From CAYQZD01 sp964421875 (GTDB lineage Bacteria; Electryoneota; Tariuqbacteria; Tariuqbacterales; Tariuqbacteraceae): DNA of 23,119 bases. The stretch lies in the NCBI GenBank assembly GCA_964421875.1, contig CAYQZD010000057.1, positions 1 to 23,119 on the forward strand, read 5' to 3'. Position 1 is the stretch's first letter. Each line of letters starts with the position of its first letter. Below, piece by piece: positions 7,147 to 15,466 of the stretch. The notes beneath the pieces are model-generated. The model was not told where the DNA came from and made no database searches. It worked only from the letters and a program-made list of their open reading frames with translations. A program made the translations under genes and the position numbers.

Positions 7147-8532
7147 ATGCCGCCGCTCAACGGCATTCTGGAATCGGGAAAACGGTCGCTTTTAGCGAGC
7201 CGGGAGACCATCGGCGTTATCGGGCACAATATCGCTAATGTCAATACTCCCGGTTATACCCGGCAAAGGGGGGACCTCAAGTCCACCAATCCTATGGACC
7301 GGTTCAACTATGGTCAAGTGGGCACCGGGGTGGAGCTGGATTCCATCGTCCGCGCCCGCGACCAGCTTTTGGACCGGCAGTACCGCAGTGAAAATTCTAA
7401 CCAGGGCCGGTGGGAACGGTCCGATTTTGCTTTGCAGGAGATTCAGAGCGCCTTTGTGGAGCCGGGTGAAAGCGGCTTTTCGCAGGTATTGGAGGATTTT
7501 TGGGACGCCTGGAGCGGACTGGCTAACGACCCGGAGAGCCTCACCGCGCGTTCGGTTCTGCGGGAGAAGGCCGAAGTGCTCACCGGAATGCTGAATAAAT
7601 ATGACGAAGATATGCGGCAGTTGGAGGAGAAGCTCAACGATGAGTTTGTCTCAAAGGTCGCCGATTTAAACGACCTGGCAGGGCAGGTAGCCGAGCTTAA
7701 CCGGGCGATAGTCCGCGCGGAGAATGTGGGGCAGACTGCCAACGACCTCCGCGACCAGCGCGATTTAGCTTTGGACCAGATGTCCCGGCTGGCAGGGATA
7801 CAGTATATCGAGGATGAGGATGGGAGCGTCAACGTGTATTTGAACGGCGGTGTATTTGTTCAGGCTGACCAGGCGCGGGAGCTGAGTACGCGGGAAATAT
7901 CGCGAAACGGCGTCGCCGTGGATGAACTGTACTGGCGGGACACTATGCGTCAAGCCGCTTTGACGGGTGGGGAACTCAAGGGATTGGCTGACGCCCGGGA
8001 TGTGGAGGCGGAGACGGTGCGGGAGCGTCTGGATGATTTGGCGGAGGGTATGGTGTCCAGGATAAACGCTCTGCACAGCGCGGGATACGGGCTTTCCGGC
8101 TCGACGGGAGTTAATTTTTTCCATTCCGGCTCGACCGGCGCGGGCGACATCAGGCTGAGCGATGAGGCGCTGAACGATTTGGACGCTATCGCCGCCGGGG
8201 GAACCTCAGCTACAGGGGATAATTCCGTAGCCTTGAACATCGCCGCCCTGGCAGACCAGCGCACTATGAACAGCGGCGCTCAGACCTTCAGCGGGCACTT
8301 CGCCTCGACAGTGTCGATAGTGGGGGATTGGAGCCAGACTGCTGGGGACAATTATGCCCGGTCGGAGGCGGTGGCGACGCAGGTGGCGAACCTCAGGGAT
8401 TCAGTGCACGGAGTGGTGCTGGACGAGGAACTCACAGAGATGATTAAGTTCCAGCAGTCCTACGGCGCGGCTGCCAGGATGGTCAGCGTGGTGGACGATA
8501 TGATGAGCACGGTGATAAACCTTGGAAGGTAG
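7147..8532 (+). CDS. flgK: Hook-filament junction protein 1 (FlgK)
   Basis: FlgK (HAP1) joins the hook to the filament. The 461-residue protein has the axial-family signature at residues 27-41 (HNIANVNTPGYTRQR), the adjoining VGTGVELDSIVRARDQLLD, and a C-terminal helix VLDEELTEMIKFQQSYGAAA characteristic of FlgK. It is shorter than enteric FlgK (about 547), consistent with a reduced variable outer domain. There is no signal peptide, as expected for type III export. The ATG at 7147 follows a GGGAGA site at good spacing. It lies 41 bp after flgN. Confidence 0.96.
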   Translation: MPPLNGILESGKRSLLASRETIGVIGHNIANVNTPGYTRQRGDLKSTNPMDRFNYGQVGTGVELDSIVRARDQLLDRQYRSENSNQGRWERSDFALQEIQSAFVEPGESGFSQVLEDFWDAWSGLANDPESLTARSVLREKAEVLTGMLNKYDEDMRQLEEKLNDEFVSKVADLNDLAGQVAELNRAIVRAENVGQTANDLRDQRDLALDQMSRLAGIQYIEDEDGSVNVYLNGGVFVQADQARELSTREISRNGVAVDELYWRDTMRQAALTGGELKGLADARDVEAETVRERLDDLAEGMVSRINALHSAGYGLSGSTGVNFFHSGSTGAGDIRLSDEALNDLDAIAAGGTSATGDNSVALNIAALADQRTMNSGAQTFSGHFASTVSIVGDWSQTAGDNYARSEAVATQVANLRDSVHGVVLDEELTEMIKFQQSYGAAARMVSVVDDMMSTVINLGR

Positions 8533-8564
8533 TTGAGTTTCTTTTGAGAGAGTGGTAGACAACT

Positions 8565-8586
8565 TATATGTTTATATTTACATATA
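8565..8586. repeat. AT-rich inverted repeat
   Basis: TATATGT (8565-8571) and ACATATA (8580-8586) form a 7-bp inverted repeat with an 8-nt loop in the flgK-flgL spacer. It lacks GC pairs, so it is unlikely to be an efficient terminator; it might be a protein-binding site or chance. Confidence 0.3.
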
Positions 8587-8629
8587 TATATGAAATCATG
8601 GCAATTCCTAATAAGGTTGTTCTATGATT

Positions 8630-8707
8630 TGTCACTCCCGCGAAAGCGGGAGTCAAGTATATAATATAAATACAATAAGATGGATTCCCGCCTGCGCGGG
8701 AATGACA
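8630..8707. repeat. Small inverted-repeat element with two GC hairpins (MITE/dRS3-like)
   Basis: The ends TGTCACTCCCGC (8630-8641) and GCGGGAATGACA (8696-8707) are inverted repeats matching at 11 of 12 positions. Each end is itself half of a perfect hairpin: ACTCCCGC-GAAA-GCGGGAGT (8634-8653) and ATTCCCGC-CTGC-GCGGGAAT (8684-8703). This ATTCCCGC...GCGGGAAT pattern is known from dispersed genomic repeats such as dRS3 of Neisseria and similar elements in many environmental genomes. It sits between flgK and flgL. The hairpins could also attenuate read-through, although no T-run directly follows the first; TTTTTTT follows the second a few bases later (8711-8717). Confidence 0.72.
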
Positions 8708-8763
8708 TCATTTTTTTCGTTATTCTTTTCAAGAATGACAATTAAACCTGATTGGTTGAGGCT

Positions 8764-9684
8764 ATGCGCATAACCAACTCTATGTCCAGCCGCAATGTGC
8801 TTCAATATTTGGAACAGCGCCTGGAGGGGCAGTACACGATTCAGAATCAAATCGCCGGGGGGAAGCGGATCGATAAGCCTTCTGACGATCCTTTGGGAAC
8901 CGATAAGGCGCTGTCCTACCGCCATCAGATTGCCCGCAACCAACAGCATCTGGGGAATGTGCAGGACGGACTTTCCTATATGTCCTACACCGACGGGATT
9001 CTGGATAGCATCGGCGGCATTTTGAATCGGGCTCAGGCGCTGGCAGTGGAAGGTTCCAACGCCGCGCTCAACGCTGAAGACCGTCAGGCGCTGGCAAACG
9101 AGGTGGACCAGCTTCTGGAAGAATTGGTGAACGAAGCCAACAGCTCGCTGTCGGGTAAATCTATCTTCGGCGGCTATAACTATGACAGCCAGCCCTTCAC
9201 CGTCACCAGGGACGCCAACGATTTGATAACCTCTGTGACCGCCAATCCCGCCGGCATCGACGATGGGATAGAGCGGGAGGTGGGCGTGGGGATGCGTGAA
9301 ACTATCAATATCGGCGGCGAAAATCTTTTCCAGCCGGATGGCGCCGGAGCCGCCTCGGATATGTTCAAATCGCTGATAGACCTGCGCGACGCGCTCATCA
9401 ACAACGACCCTACCGCTGCCGGAGCGCAAATCGAAGCTATCAATGACCGTTTGGAACATATGAACTACCATCGAGCCACGCTGGGGGCGCGGGTAAGCTA
9501 CTTCAACCGGCGGGAGGAGCAGCTCAATGCGGAGCTGGTGAGGCTGGAGGAAAACCTTTCCGGGGTCGAAGATACGGATATTATCGAAGCGGCGATTCGT
9601 TATGAGGAGGAGCAGGCGGCTTATCAGGCGGCGCTGGCGGTCAGCGCTCAGATTATGCGGATGAACCTGGGGGATTACATTTAA
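8764..9684 (+). CDS. flgL: Hook-filament junction protein 3 (FlgL)
   Basis: FlgL (HAP3) is the second junction protein and the base for flagellin polymerisation. I start it at ATG 8764 (MRITNSMSSRNVLQYLEQRL), the usual FlgL beginning; an in-frame TTG at 8752 would add four residues and fits the family less well. The 306-residue product carries the flagellin-like motif at residues 31-45 (AGGKRIDKPSDDPLG) and LVNEANSSLSGKSIFGGYNY. It also has a C-terminal coiled helix ending near IEAAIRYEEEQAAYQAALAV. The upstream spacer of 231 bp contains the inverted-repeat element, so flgL may have its own expression control. GAGG close to the ATG is a poor ribosome-binding site. Confidence 0.95.
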   Translation: MRITNSMSSRNVLQYLEQRLEGQYTIQNQIAGGKRIDKPSDDPLGTDKALSYRHQIARNQQHLGNVQDGLSYMSYTDGILDSIGGILNRAQALAVEGSNAALNAEDRQALANEVDQLLEELVNEANSSLSGKSIFGGYNYDSQPFTVTRDANDLITSVTANPAGIDDGIEREVGVGMRETINIGGENLFQPDGAGAASDMFKSLIDLRDALINNDPTAAGAQIEAINDRLEHMNYHRATLGARVSYFNRREEQLNAELVRLEENLSGVEDTDIIEAAIRYEEEQAAYQAALAVSAQIMRMNLGDYI

Positions 9685-9753
9685 TCCACGGATATACGGA
9701 CTTTTGAGCAAATACTAAATTTTGAAATCACTATACTTTTTTGCCGGTGGGAA

Positions 9754-12700
9754 ATGAATAAAATCGCACTTCAGGTTAAAATTTCACCTGATGAAGCCGG
9801 GGCGGTGGAAACCTTGAGAAGCCTTGCTCAAGGCTTTTCTCGTCTTGGATGGCAGGCTGAATTCTACGGCTCCGGTCCTCGGGGATTGGTTAACTCTTCC
9901 AACCCTCCGGTAGATTTCGAGGGGAAGGTAATAGACTTGAGCGGCGCATTGACCGCAGCGGCGCAGGATATCACCAAATCGAGCGGAAAGCCGCTGTGTT
10001 CGATAATCCTGGTGGTCAACGGCGGAGTCGAGAAACTGCGGGAATGCGCCGAATTGATTCGGAGCGTCACCGGCGTATCGGATTATGAATTGATTGCGGT
10101 GCTGGACGGCGGCGCTGAGATTAAGGAGAATCTTGAGTTAAACGGCTTGCAGACGCGGTTCATCCGCAACTTAAAACCGCTGGGTTATTTCAATAGCTGC
10201 AACGTAGGAGCAAGTCTTGCTCGCGGGAAGCATTTGATATTCCTGAGCGAGAGTGTAAAGCCCTCTCCGGGATGGCTGGAAAATTTGATTCACCCTGTCG
10301 AAGCCAACCAAGAAATCGGAGTAGTGGGGGCGAAACTGCTTGAACCCGGCGGCGCAGTCTGGCATGCGGGTATAATAGTAAACGAGAACAATAGAATAGA
10401 ATACGCCGGACAAGGACTTCCGGCGGATTCACCCGAGGTGAACTATTTCGCCGACGGCCCCGCCGTAAGCGGGGCTTGTATGCTGGTGCGAAGCGATGTT
10501 TTCACGGAAATCGGCGGTTTCGATGAAGATTACGGCGACAATTTCGCGGAAGTGGATTTTTGTTGGAACGTCCGTAATCTGAATAAGAGAGTAGTTTACG
10601 AGCCCAAATGCTCTGCGGTGATTGAATCCGGCGGATTTCGCGGCGCAGACACAGGAGCTCAGGAACAGCAGGATAAATTCTTCCACCGCTTTGAAAAGAA
10701 GTGGCTGCGCTTAACCGCGAAAAAGCCGGTGCGGGTAGCGGTGGATATCCGCACTTATGACCGGGGACACACCTCCCTGCGCGGTATCGGCCGCAATGTA
10801 AAATCACAGCTTGAAGCTCTGCGGAAGTACTCAAGCCTGGCGCAGATTACCCTGCTCTATGACAAAGCGGCCGGGGCTAACCCCGCCCTGGCGGAAATCG
10901 GATGGCAGATGAAGCCTTACGACGATTTCGACCCGGCGGACTACGATGTTCTGCATTTGACCGATCCCTTGAATTTCATCGAGGAACTGCCTCTGCTGCC
11001 ATCTAACGCAGATGGAATCAAGGTTGTCTCAAATTTCTATGATCTGATACCCCTGATCTTTGCCCGGGGATATTTTCCGGAAGACGGGCGAGACAAACAA
11101 GTTTATAAAAACCGCCTGACTGAGCTTTCAGGCAATGCGGATTTGTTCCTGACTATTTCGGAAAACACCGCCTCCGACCTGCATAATTATCTTTCGATTC
11201 CGGAAGAGCGTCTGCTGAATATGCGCTGCGGAGTGGACCGAGAGTTTTTCCGGGATGATAAATCCCCCGCCAACGGTGAGTTAGCAGAACGGTTAAACAT
11301 CGATAAACCTTTCATTCTCTACTCCGGCAGCCACGACTACAGGAAAAGGGTGGATCTGCTGTTCAAGGCTTTCACCCGGATTCACCGGGAGATGAAGGGT
11401 GATGTTCAGTTGGTGATGACGGGTGTTTATATCGACGCCTTCGCCGGAGCCATTGAAAAATTGTGTCCCGACCCGGCGGCGCGCCGGGATATCCGCTTTT
11501 TAGGGCATGTGCCGGAGGAGACGCTGATACAACTGTATCAAGCGGCGGAGCTGTTCCTGTTTCCCTCGATATATGAGGGCTTTGGGCTTCCGGCGGCTGA
11601 AGCGATGGCTTCGGGCTGTCCGGTGGTGGCGTGCGACGCCTCCTCGCTGCCTGAAGTCACCTATGACGCCGCGCTCTTAGTCGCGCCGGGCGACGCGGAC
11701 TCCCTGGCGGAGGCGGCGCTGAAGATTCTGCAGGACACTGAACTCAAGAAAGAATTGTCGGACAAGGGACGATTCTGGGCAAGCCGGACGACCTGGGACA
11801 AGGCGGCGCAGAAGACGCTGGAAGGGTATCTGACTTTAGCCTCTAAGATAAATTTTCAACAACCGGAAGCGGCTGCAGAGAAAGACGCACCGCGGCAAAC
11901 TGCGCCTCCAGCGGCGGAAACTCCGCCAACGGAAGACCACCGCTCTGAGATAAAAAAGCTCAAGGTCACGGTGGAGGGGGTTTTTCTGGACAAGTCGGGC
12001 TATGCCCTGCATACCAGGAATATGGCGCTGGGATTAGACCGGCTCGGCGCGGATGTGGAGCTGATACCCTGCTGGTTCGCCGGAGCTCCCGATATCGTAG
12101 AAGTCGATCCCGCGGCTCCGCGCGAGGAGGGCTGCCTCTACCTCGATGACGGCGGCGGTAAAACCTACAGCTACCGCCCTTACACCGAGCCGGATATTAC
12201 CGGCAGGATAGTGGAGCTTTGCGACAAACGCAGCGACCCTTCAAACAGGACGCTGCTGGTCAACCTTCCCGCCGGTTCCCCCACCGATAAGACCTACCAG
12301 CGTATCCGTGAGCGGAAGGACGGTTTCAAGCGCTATATCGGCTACACGATGATGGAGACCGCCGACCTGCCGGAGGGATGGGTTGAAGCCTGTGAATGTA
12401 TGGATGAGATTTGGGTTCCCACCAAGTTCAATCTCGAAACCTTCATCCGGGCGGGCGTTCCCCGCGAGAAGATAAAGATTGTGCCGCTGGGAGTGGATAC
12501 GAATTATTTCGATCCGGAGCAAACTCCGCCGATGCAGATTCCGGGAGTCAAAGGATTCAATTTTCTCTCCATATTCCAGTGGACCAAGCGGAAAGGGTGG
12601 GATATACTGCTGAAGGCTTATCTGCAGGCTTTCACCCAGGCGGACGATGTCGCGCTGGTCATTCGTTCCTATTACCGCAGCGGTCAAGAGGTTGAAACCC

Positions 12701-15462
12701 GCATCAGGGAGTATATTTCCGGCCTGGGATACGATGTAGCCCGGATACCGAGAATTTCGGTGATTTCCCAGCCTATTACAGCGAAACATATGCCCGCCCT
12801 CTATAAAGCCTGCGACGCTTTTGTCCTGCCCACCAGGGGCGAAGGATGGGGGCTGCCCTATCTGGAAGCGATGGCGATGGGCCTGCCCGTGATTGGCGCC
12901 CGCTTCAGCGCCCACCTCGATTTTATGAACGATGAAAACTCCTACCTTATCGACAATTTAGGTCTCGAACCGGTGGATGAGGACCAGGCGCAGGACAGCC
13001 CTCTCTACAAGGGCGCCTCCTGGGGTAAACCCTCGCTGGAACACACGGCGGAGCTTATGCGCTATGTCTATGAACATCGCGATGAAGCCGTCGCTAAAGG
13101 GAAAAAGGCGCTACAGGAGGTGCGTGCGATGTGGACGGTTGAGCGCCAGGTCGAGCGCACCGCGGAAGCTCTGCTGGAAGGTGCGAAAGATCCATCAGCG
13201 GTCGAGCCCGAATCCGCGAAAATCCCCGAGTCCGTGCCGGAGGTTCACATTCCCCGCAAAGACAAACCGCTTCGCATCGTGATGCAGAACCGTCCCAATT
13301 CCTTCGAAAATCCCGGCGGAGACACCGAGGTGATGCGTCACCTGCAGCGGGAACTGCAGCGGAAGGGATTGAAGGTCGATTTCAACTTCACCCTCGAAGG
13401 GCTGGAGAATTACGACATTGTTCACGTTTTCAATTTCGTGCTGCCGGAGATGGTGAAGCTGTATTCGGAAAACGCGGCGCGGCGGGGAAAACCGGTGGTT
13501 ATCACCCCGATGTACGAGGACTGGCCGCTGTTTCTGAACCAGTCATTCAAGACTTTTTACCTGTTTAAGGAATATATTGAGCGGGGTCAGCCCAAGGACG
13601 CATATGAGCAGATTTTCACGTCGTTAAAACGGTTGAAACCTCATCATAAAGCCGACAATAGTTACAATCTGCGGCTGGCCGCGGCGGTGACTCCCAGCGG
13701 CCACAGTGAAGCCGACCGCATCCTTCAAGATTACCCCCACGCCCGGAATGTGGTACCGATGTACCTGGGGTGCAATCTGCCGGCGGCGGAGGTGGACGCC
13801 GACCTTTTCATCCGGGAGACCGGTCTGAAGGATTTCGTTTTCTGCGTGGGGAGGGTTGAGACCCGCAAGAACCAGTTGATGCTGTTGAAGGCGCTGGAGG
13901 ACGAGGAGGTTCCGCTGGTGTTCGCCGCCGGAGGGTTCACCTACCAGCCGGAATATCTTGAACTCTGCCAGCGTTTTCAGCGTAAGGGCAAGACCATATT
14001 CTTAGGGCGGCTGTCCGATGAGATGCTGGTCAGCGCCTACAAGGCTGCCAAAGTCCACGCCCTCCCCAGTTGGTACGAATTGCCGGGGATGGTGTCGGTC
14101 GAAGCGGCGCATTACGACTGTAATGTAGTAGCTTCGCCCTGGGGAACCATACGGGATTACCTGGGAAATTACGCCTACTACGCCGAACCGGACGACCCGG
14201 ATGAAATCCGCCGGGCTGTGATGAAAGCGCTGCAGGAGCCGGTCAAGCCGGGGCTGGCGGAGCATGTCCGGAGTTTCACCTGGGAGAGCGCCGCGGAGAC
14301 CTTGATACAGGTTTACGAATCGATTTTATCGGAACAGGGCGATTTGAATGAAAAGCTGCATGAGGCTTCACAGCGGCAGGCCGCCGGTAATATTGACCAA
14401 GCCGCCGAATTCTACCGCCGGGTTCTGGAGCTTCATCCCGACAATCAGAAAGCCCTTGAGACTCTAAGCGAGATGATGGCGGTGAAGGGCGATTCCGAAG
14501 CCCTGCAGCATCGCAGCCGCCTGGAAATTATCGCCAGCGAGCGGGAGCGGCAGTGTCAGGTGAACCTGCCCGCTAAATTCGATGAAAATTTCCGCTTCGA
14601 CGAGGTGGACGACCTTGACCGAGCATTCCATCTGTTGGAGAACGGCTCCTATACCGAAGCGGAAGAACTGCTCCGGGACACGCTTAAGACCGACGAGGAG
14701 AACTACCGGGCGCTCTACGGTTTAGGTAAAGTTTACTTCCTGAAAGAAAAATATTCCGAGGCCAAGAATTATCTGGAGAAATCCACCCGGATTCACCCCA
14801 CCGGCGAAAGCCTGCTGACCCTGGCGGGGGCGCTGGAAAAATTGAACCAGTGCGACCAAGCCTTGAGGGCGTTGGATCTCATCAGTGGATTGCCCGGTAT
14901 TAACGGCAATTTCGATTTCGACATCAACCGCCTCAGAGGGCATTGTATGCTGCGGAAAGGGCGTTTCGAGGAGGCTGAGGCTTGTTATCGTAAAGCCCTG
15001 AGTATCGATGAATCCTCGGAAAAGCCCTACCTGGGTTTAGGGTCGTTGGAACTTATGCGTGGGAGCTTTGCGAATGCGGAGAACTCTTTCGCTAAAGCCC
15101 TGGAGCGGAATCCGCACTCGGATAAAGCTCGCTTAGGACTGGCGCTGGTGCGGCTGGAGCAGGGACAGGAACACGAAGCTTTCGATGAAGCCCGCCGCGC
15201 CCTGGATGCCAATATCGAAAACCAGCAGGCGATGCTGGTCTGCATCAAAGCGGGATTGAAAGCCAACCGCCTGGAAACTACCGAACAATACTTGTCTAAA
15301 TACATCGAACTTCACCCGGCCAATACGGAAATACTGTTCACCCTGGCTGGAGTACGCTACCGCCTGGGAGATATCGAAGGAGCGCGGGAAGCTGCGGAGT
15401 GCATCTTGATTTTCAAACCGGATCATCAGCCGGCGAAGGAACTGCTGGAACAATTGGGGTGA
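9754..15462 (+). CDS. Giant multi-domain glycosyltransferase (GT2-like + 3 x GT4) with C-terminal TPR
   Basis: This 1902-residue cytosolic protein has four GT modules in tandem. Residues about 80-300 are GT2-like (CSIILVVNGG, WHAGI at 203-207, AEVDFCW at 265-271), but the usual DXD position reads SES (165-167). Residues about 326-698 are a GT4 module with the EX7E pair E608/E616 (EGFGLPAAEAM). A Pro/Ala-rich linker (about 699-735) leads to a second GT4 (736-1146, E1030/E1038 in EGWGLPYLEAM). A third GT4 follows (1173-1525, GGDT near its start, E1442/E1450 in YELPGMVSVEA). Residues about 1530-1902 are TPR repeats. GT4 enzymes are retaining, nucleotide-sugar-dependent transferases. The ATG has GGTGGGAA upstream. 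It follows flgL by 69 bp and is tightly linked to four more GT genes. The likely role, by context only, is glycan assembly on flagellar proteins; surface polysaccharide synthesis is the alternative. Confidence 0.9.
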   Translation: MNKIALQVKISPDEAGAVETLRSLAQGFSRLGWQAEFYGSGPRGLVNSSNPPVDFEGKVIDLSGALTAAAQDITKSSGKPLCSIILVVNGGVEKLRECAELIRSVTGVSDYELIAVLDGGAEIKENLELNGLQTRFIRNLKPLGYFNSCNVGASLARGKHLIFLSESVKPSPGWLENLIHPVEANQEIGVVGAKLLEPGGAVWHAGIIVNENNRIEYAGQGLPADSPEVNYFADGPAVSGACMLVRSDVFTEIGGFDEDYGDNFAEVDFCWNVRNLNKRVVYEPKCSAVIESGGFRGADTGAQEQQDKFFHRFEKKWLRLTAKKPVRVAVDIRTYDRGHTSLRGIGRNVKSQLEALRKYSSLAQITLLYDKAAGANPALAEIGWQMKPYDDFDPADYDVLHLTDPLNFIEELPLLPSNADGIKVVSNFYDLIPLIFARGYFPEDGRDKQVYKNRLTELSGNADLFLTISENTASDLHNYLSIPEERLLNMRCGVDREFFRDDKSPANGELAERLNIDKPFILYSGSHDYRKRVDLLFKAFTRIHREMKGDVQLVMTGVYIDAFAGAIEKLCPDPAARRDIRFLGHVPEETLIQLYQAAELFLFPSIYEGFGLPAAEAMASGCPVVACDASSLPEVTYDAALLVAPGDADSLAEAALKILQDTELKKELSDKGRFWASRTTWDKAAQKTLEGYLTLASKINFQQPEAAAEKDAPRQTAPPAAETPPTEDHRSEIKKLKVTVEGVFLDKSGYALHTRNMALGLDRLGADVELIPCWFAGAPDIVEVDPAAPREEGCLYLDDGGGKTYSYRPYTEPDITGRIVELCDKRSDPSNRTLLVNLPAGSPTDKTYQRIRERKDGFKRYIGYTMMETADLPEGWVEACECMDEIWVPTKFNLETFIRAGVPREKIKIVPLGVDTNYFDPEQTPPMQIPGVKGFNFLSIFQWTKRKGWDILLKAYLQAFTQADDVALVIRSYYRSGQEVETRIREYISGLGYDVARIPRISVISQPITAKHMPALYKACDAFVLPTRGEGWGLPYLEAMAMGLPVIGARFSAHLDFMNDENSYLIDNLGLEPVDEDQAQDSPLYKGASWGKPSLEHTAELMRYVYEHRDEAVAKGKKALQEVRAMWTVERQVERTAEALLEGAKDPSAVEPESAKIPESVPEVHIPRKDKPLRIVMQNRPNSFENPGGDTEVMRHLQRELQRKGLKVDFNFTLEGLENYDIVHVFNFVLPEMVKLYSENAARRGKPVVITPMYEDWPLFLNQSFKTFYLFKEYIERGQPKDAYEQIFTSLKRLKPHHKADNSYNLRLAAAVTPSGHSEADRILQDYPHARNVVPMYLGCNLPAAEVDADLFIRETGLKDFVFCVGRVETRKNQLMLLKALEDEEVPLVFAAGGFTYQPEYLELCQRFQRKGKTIFLGRLSDEMLVSAYKAAKVHALPSWYELPGMVSVEAAHYDCNVVASPWGTIRDYLGNYAYYAEPDDPDEIRRAVMKALQEPVKPGLAEHVRSFTWESAAETLIQVYESILSEQGDLNEKLHEASQRQAAGNIDQAAEFYRRVLELHPDNQKALETLSEMMAVKGDSEALQHRSRLEIIASERERQCQVNLPAKFDENFRFDEVDDLDRAFHLLENGSYTEAEELLRDTLKTDEENYRALYGLGKVYFLKEKYSEAKNYLEKSTRIHPTGESLLTLAGALEKLNQCDQALRALDLISGLPGINGNFDFDINRLRGHCMLRKGRFEEAEACYRKALSIDESSEKPYLGLGSLELMRGSFANAENSFAKALERNPHSDKARLGLALVRLEQGQEHEAFDEARRALDANIENQQAMLVCIKAGLKANRLETTEQYLSKYIELHPANTEILFTLAGVRYRLGDIEGAREAAECILIFKPDHQPAKELLEQLG

Positions 15463-15466
15463 GCCG

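Noticed and set aside
8754..8767. GG-N10-GC pattern at the flgL start
   Set aside because: It overlaps the start codon, so it could not produce a translatable flgL message; treated as chance.
8653..9711. 352-codon open frame on the minus strand opposite flgL
   Set aside because: It lies antisense to a certain flgL gene, has low-complexity His/Arg/Gln-rich translation and starts in the inverted-repeat element (VIPAQAGIH is the typical translation of such repeats).
9685..9753. Possible promoter before the giant GT (TATACT at 9732)
   Set aside because: No -35 element at acceptable spacing and no sigma-54 or sigma-28 pattern; read-through from flgL is just as likely.
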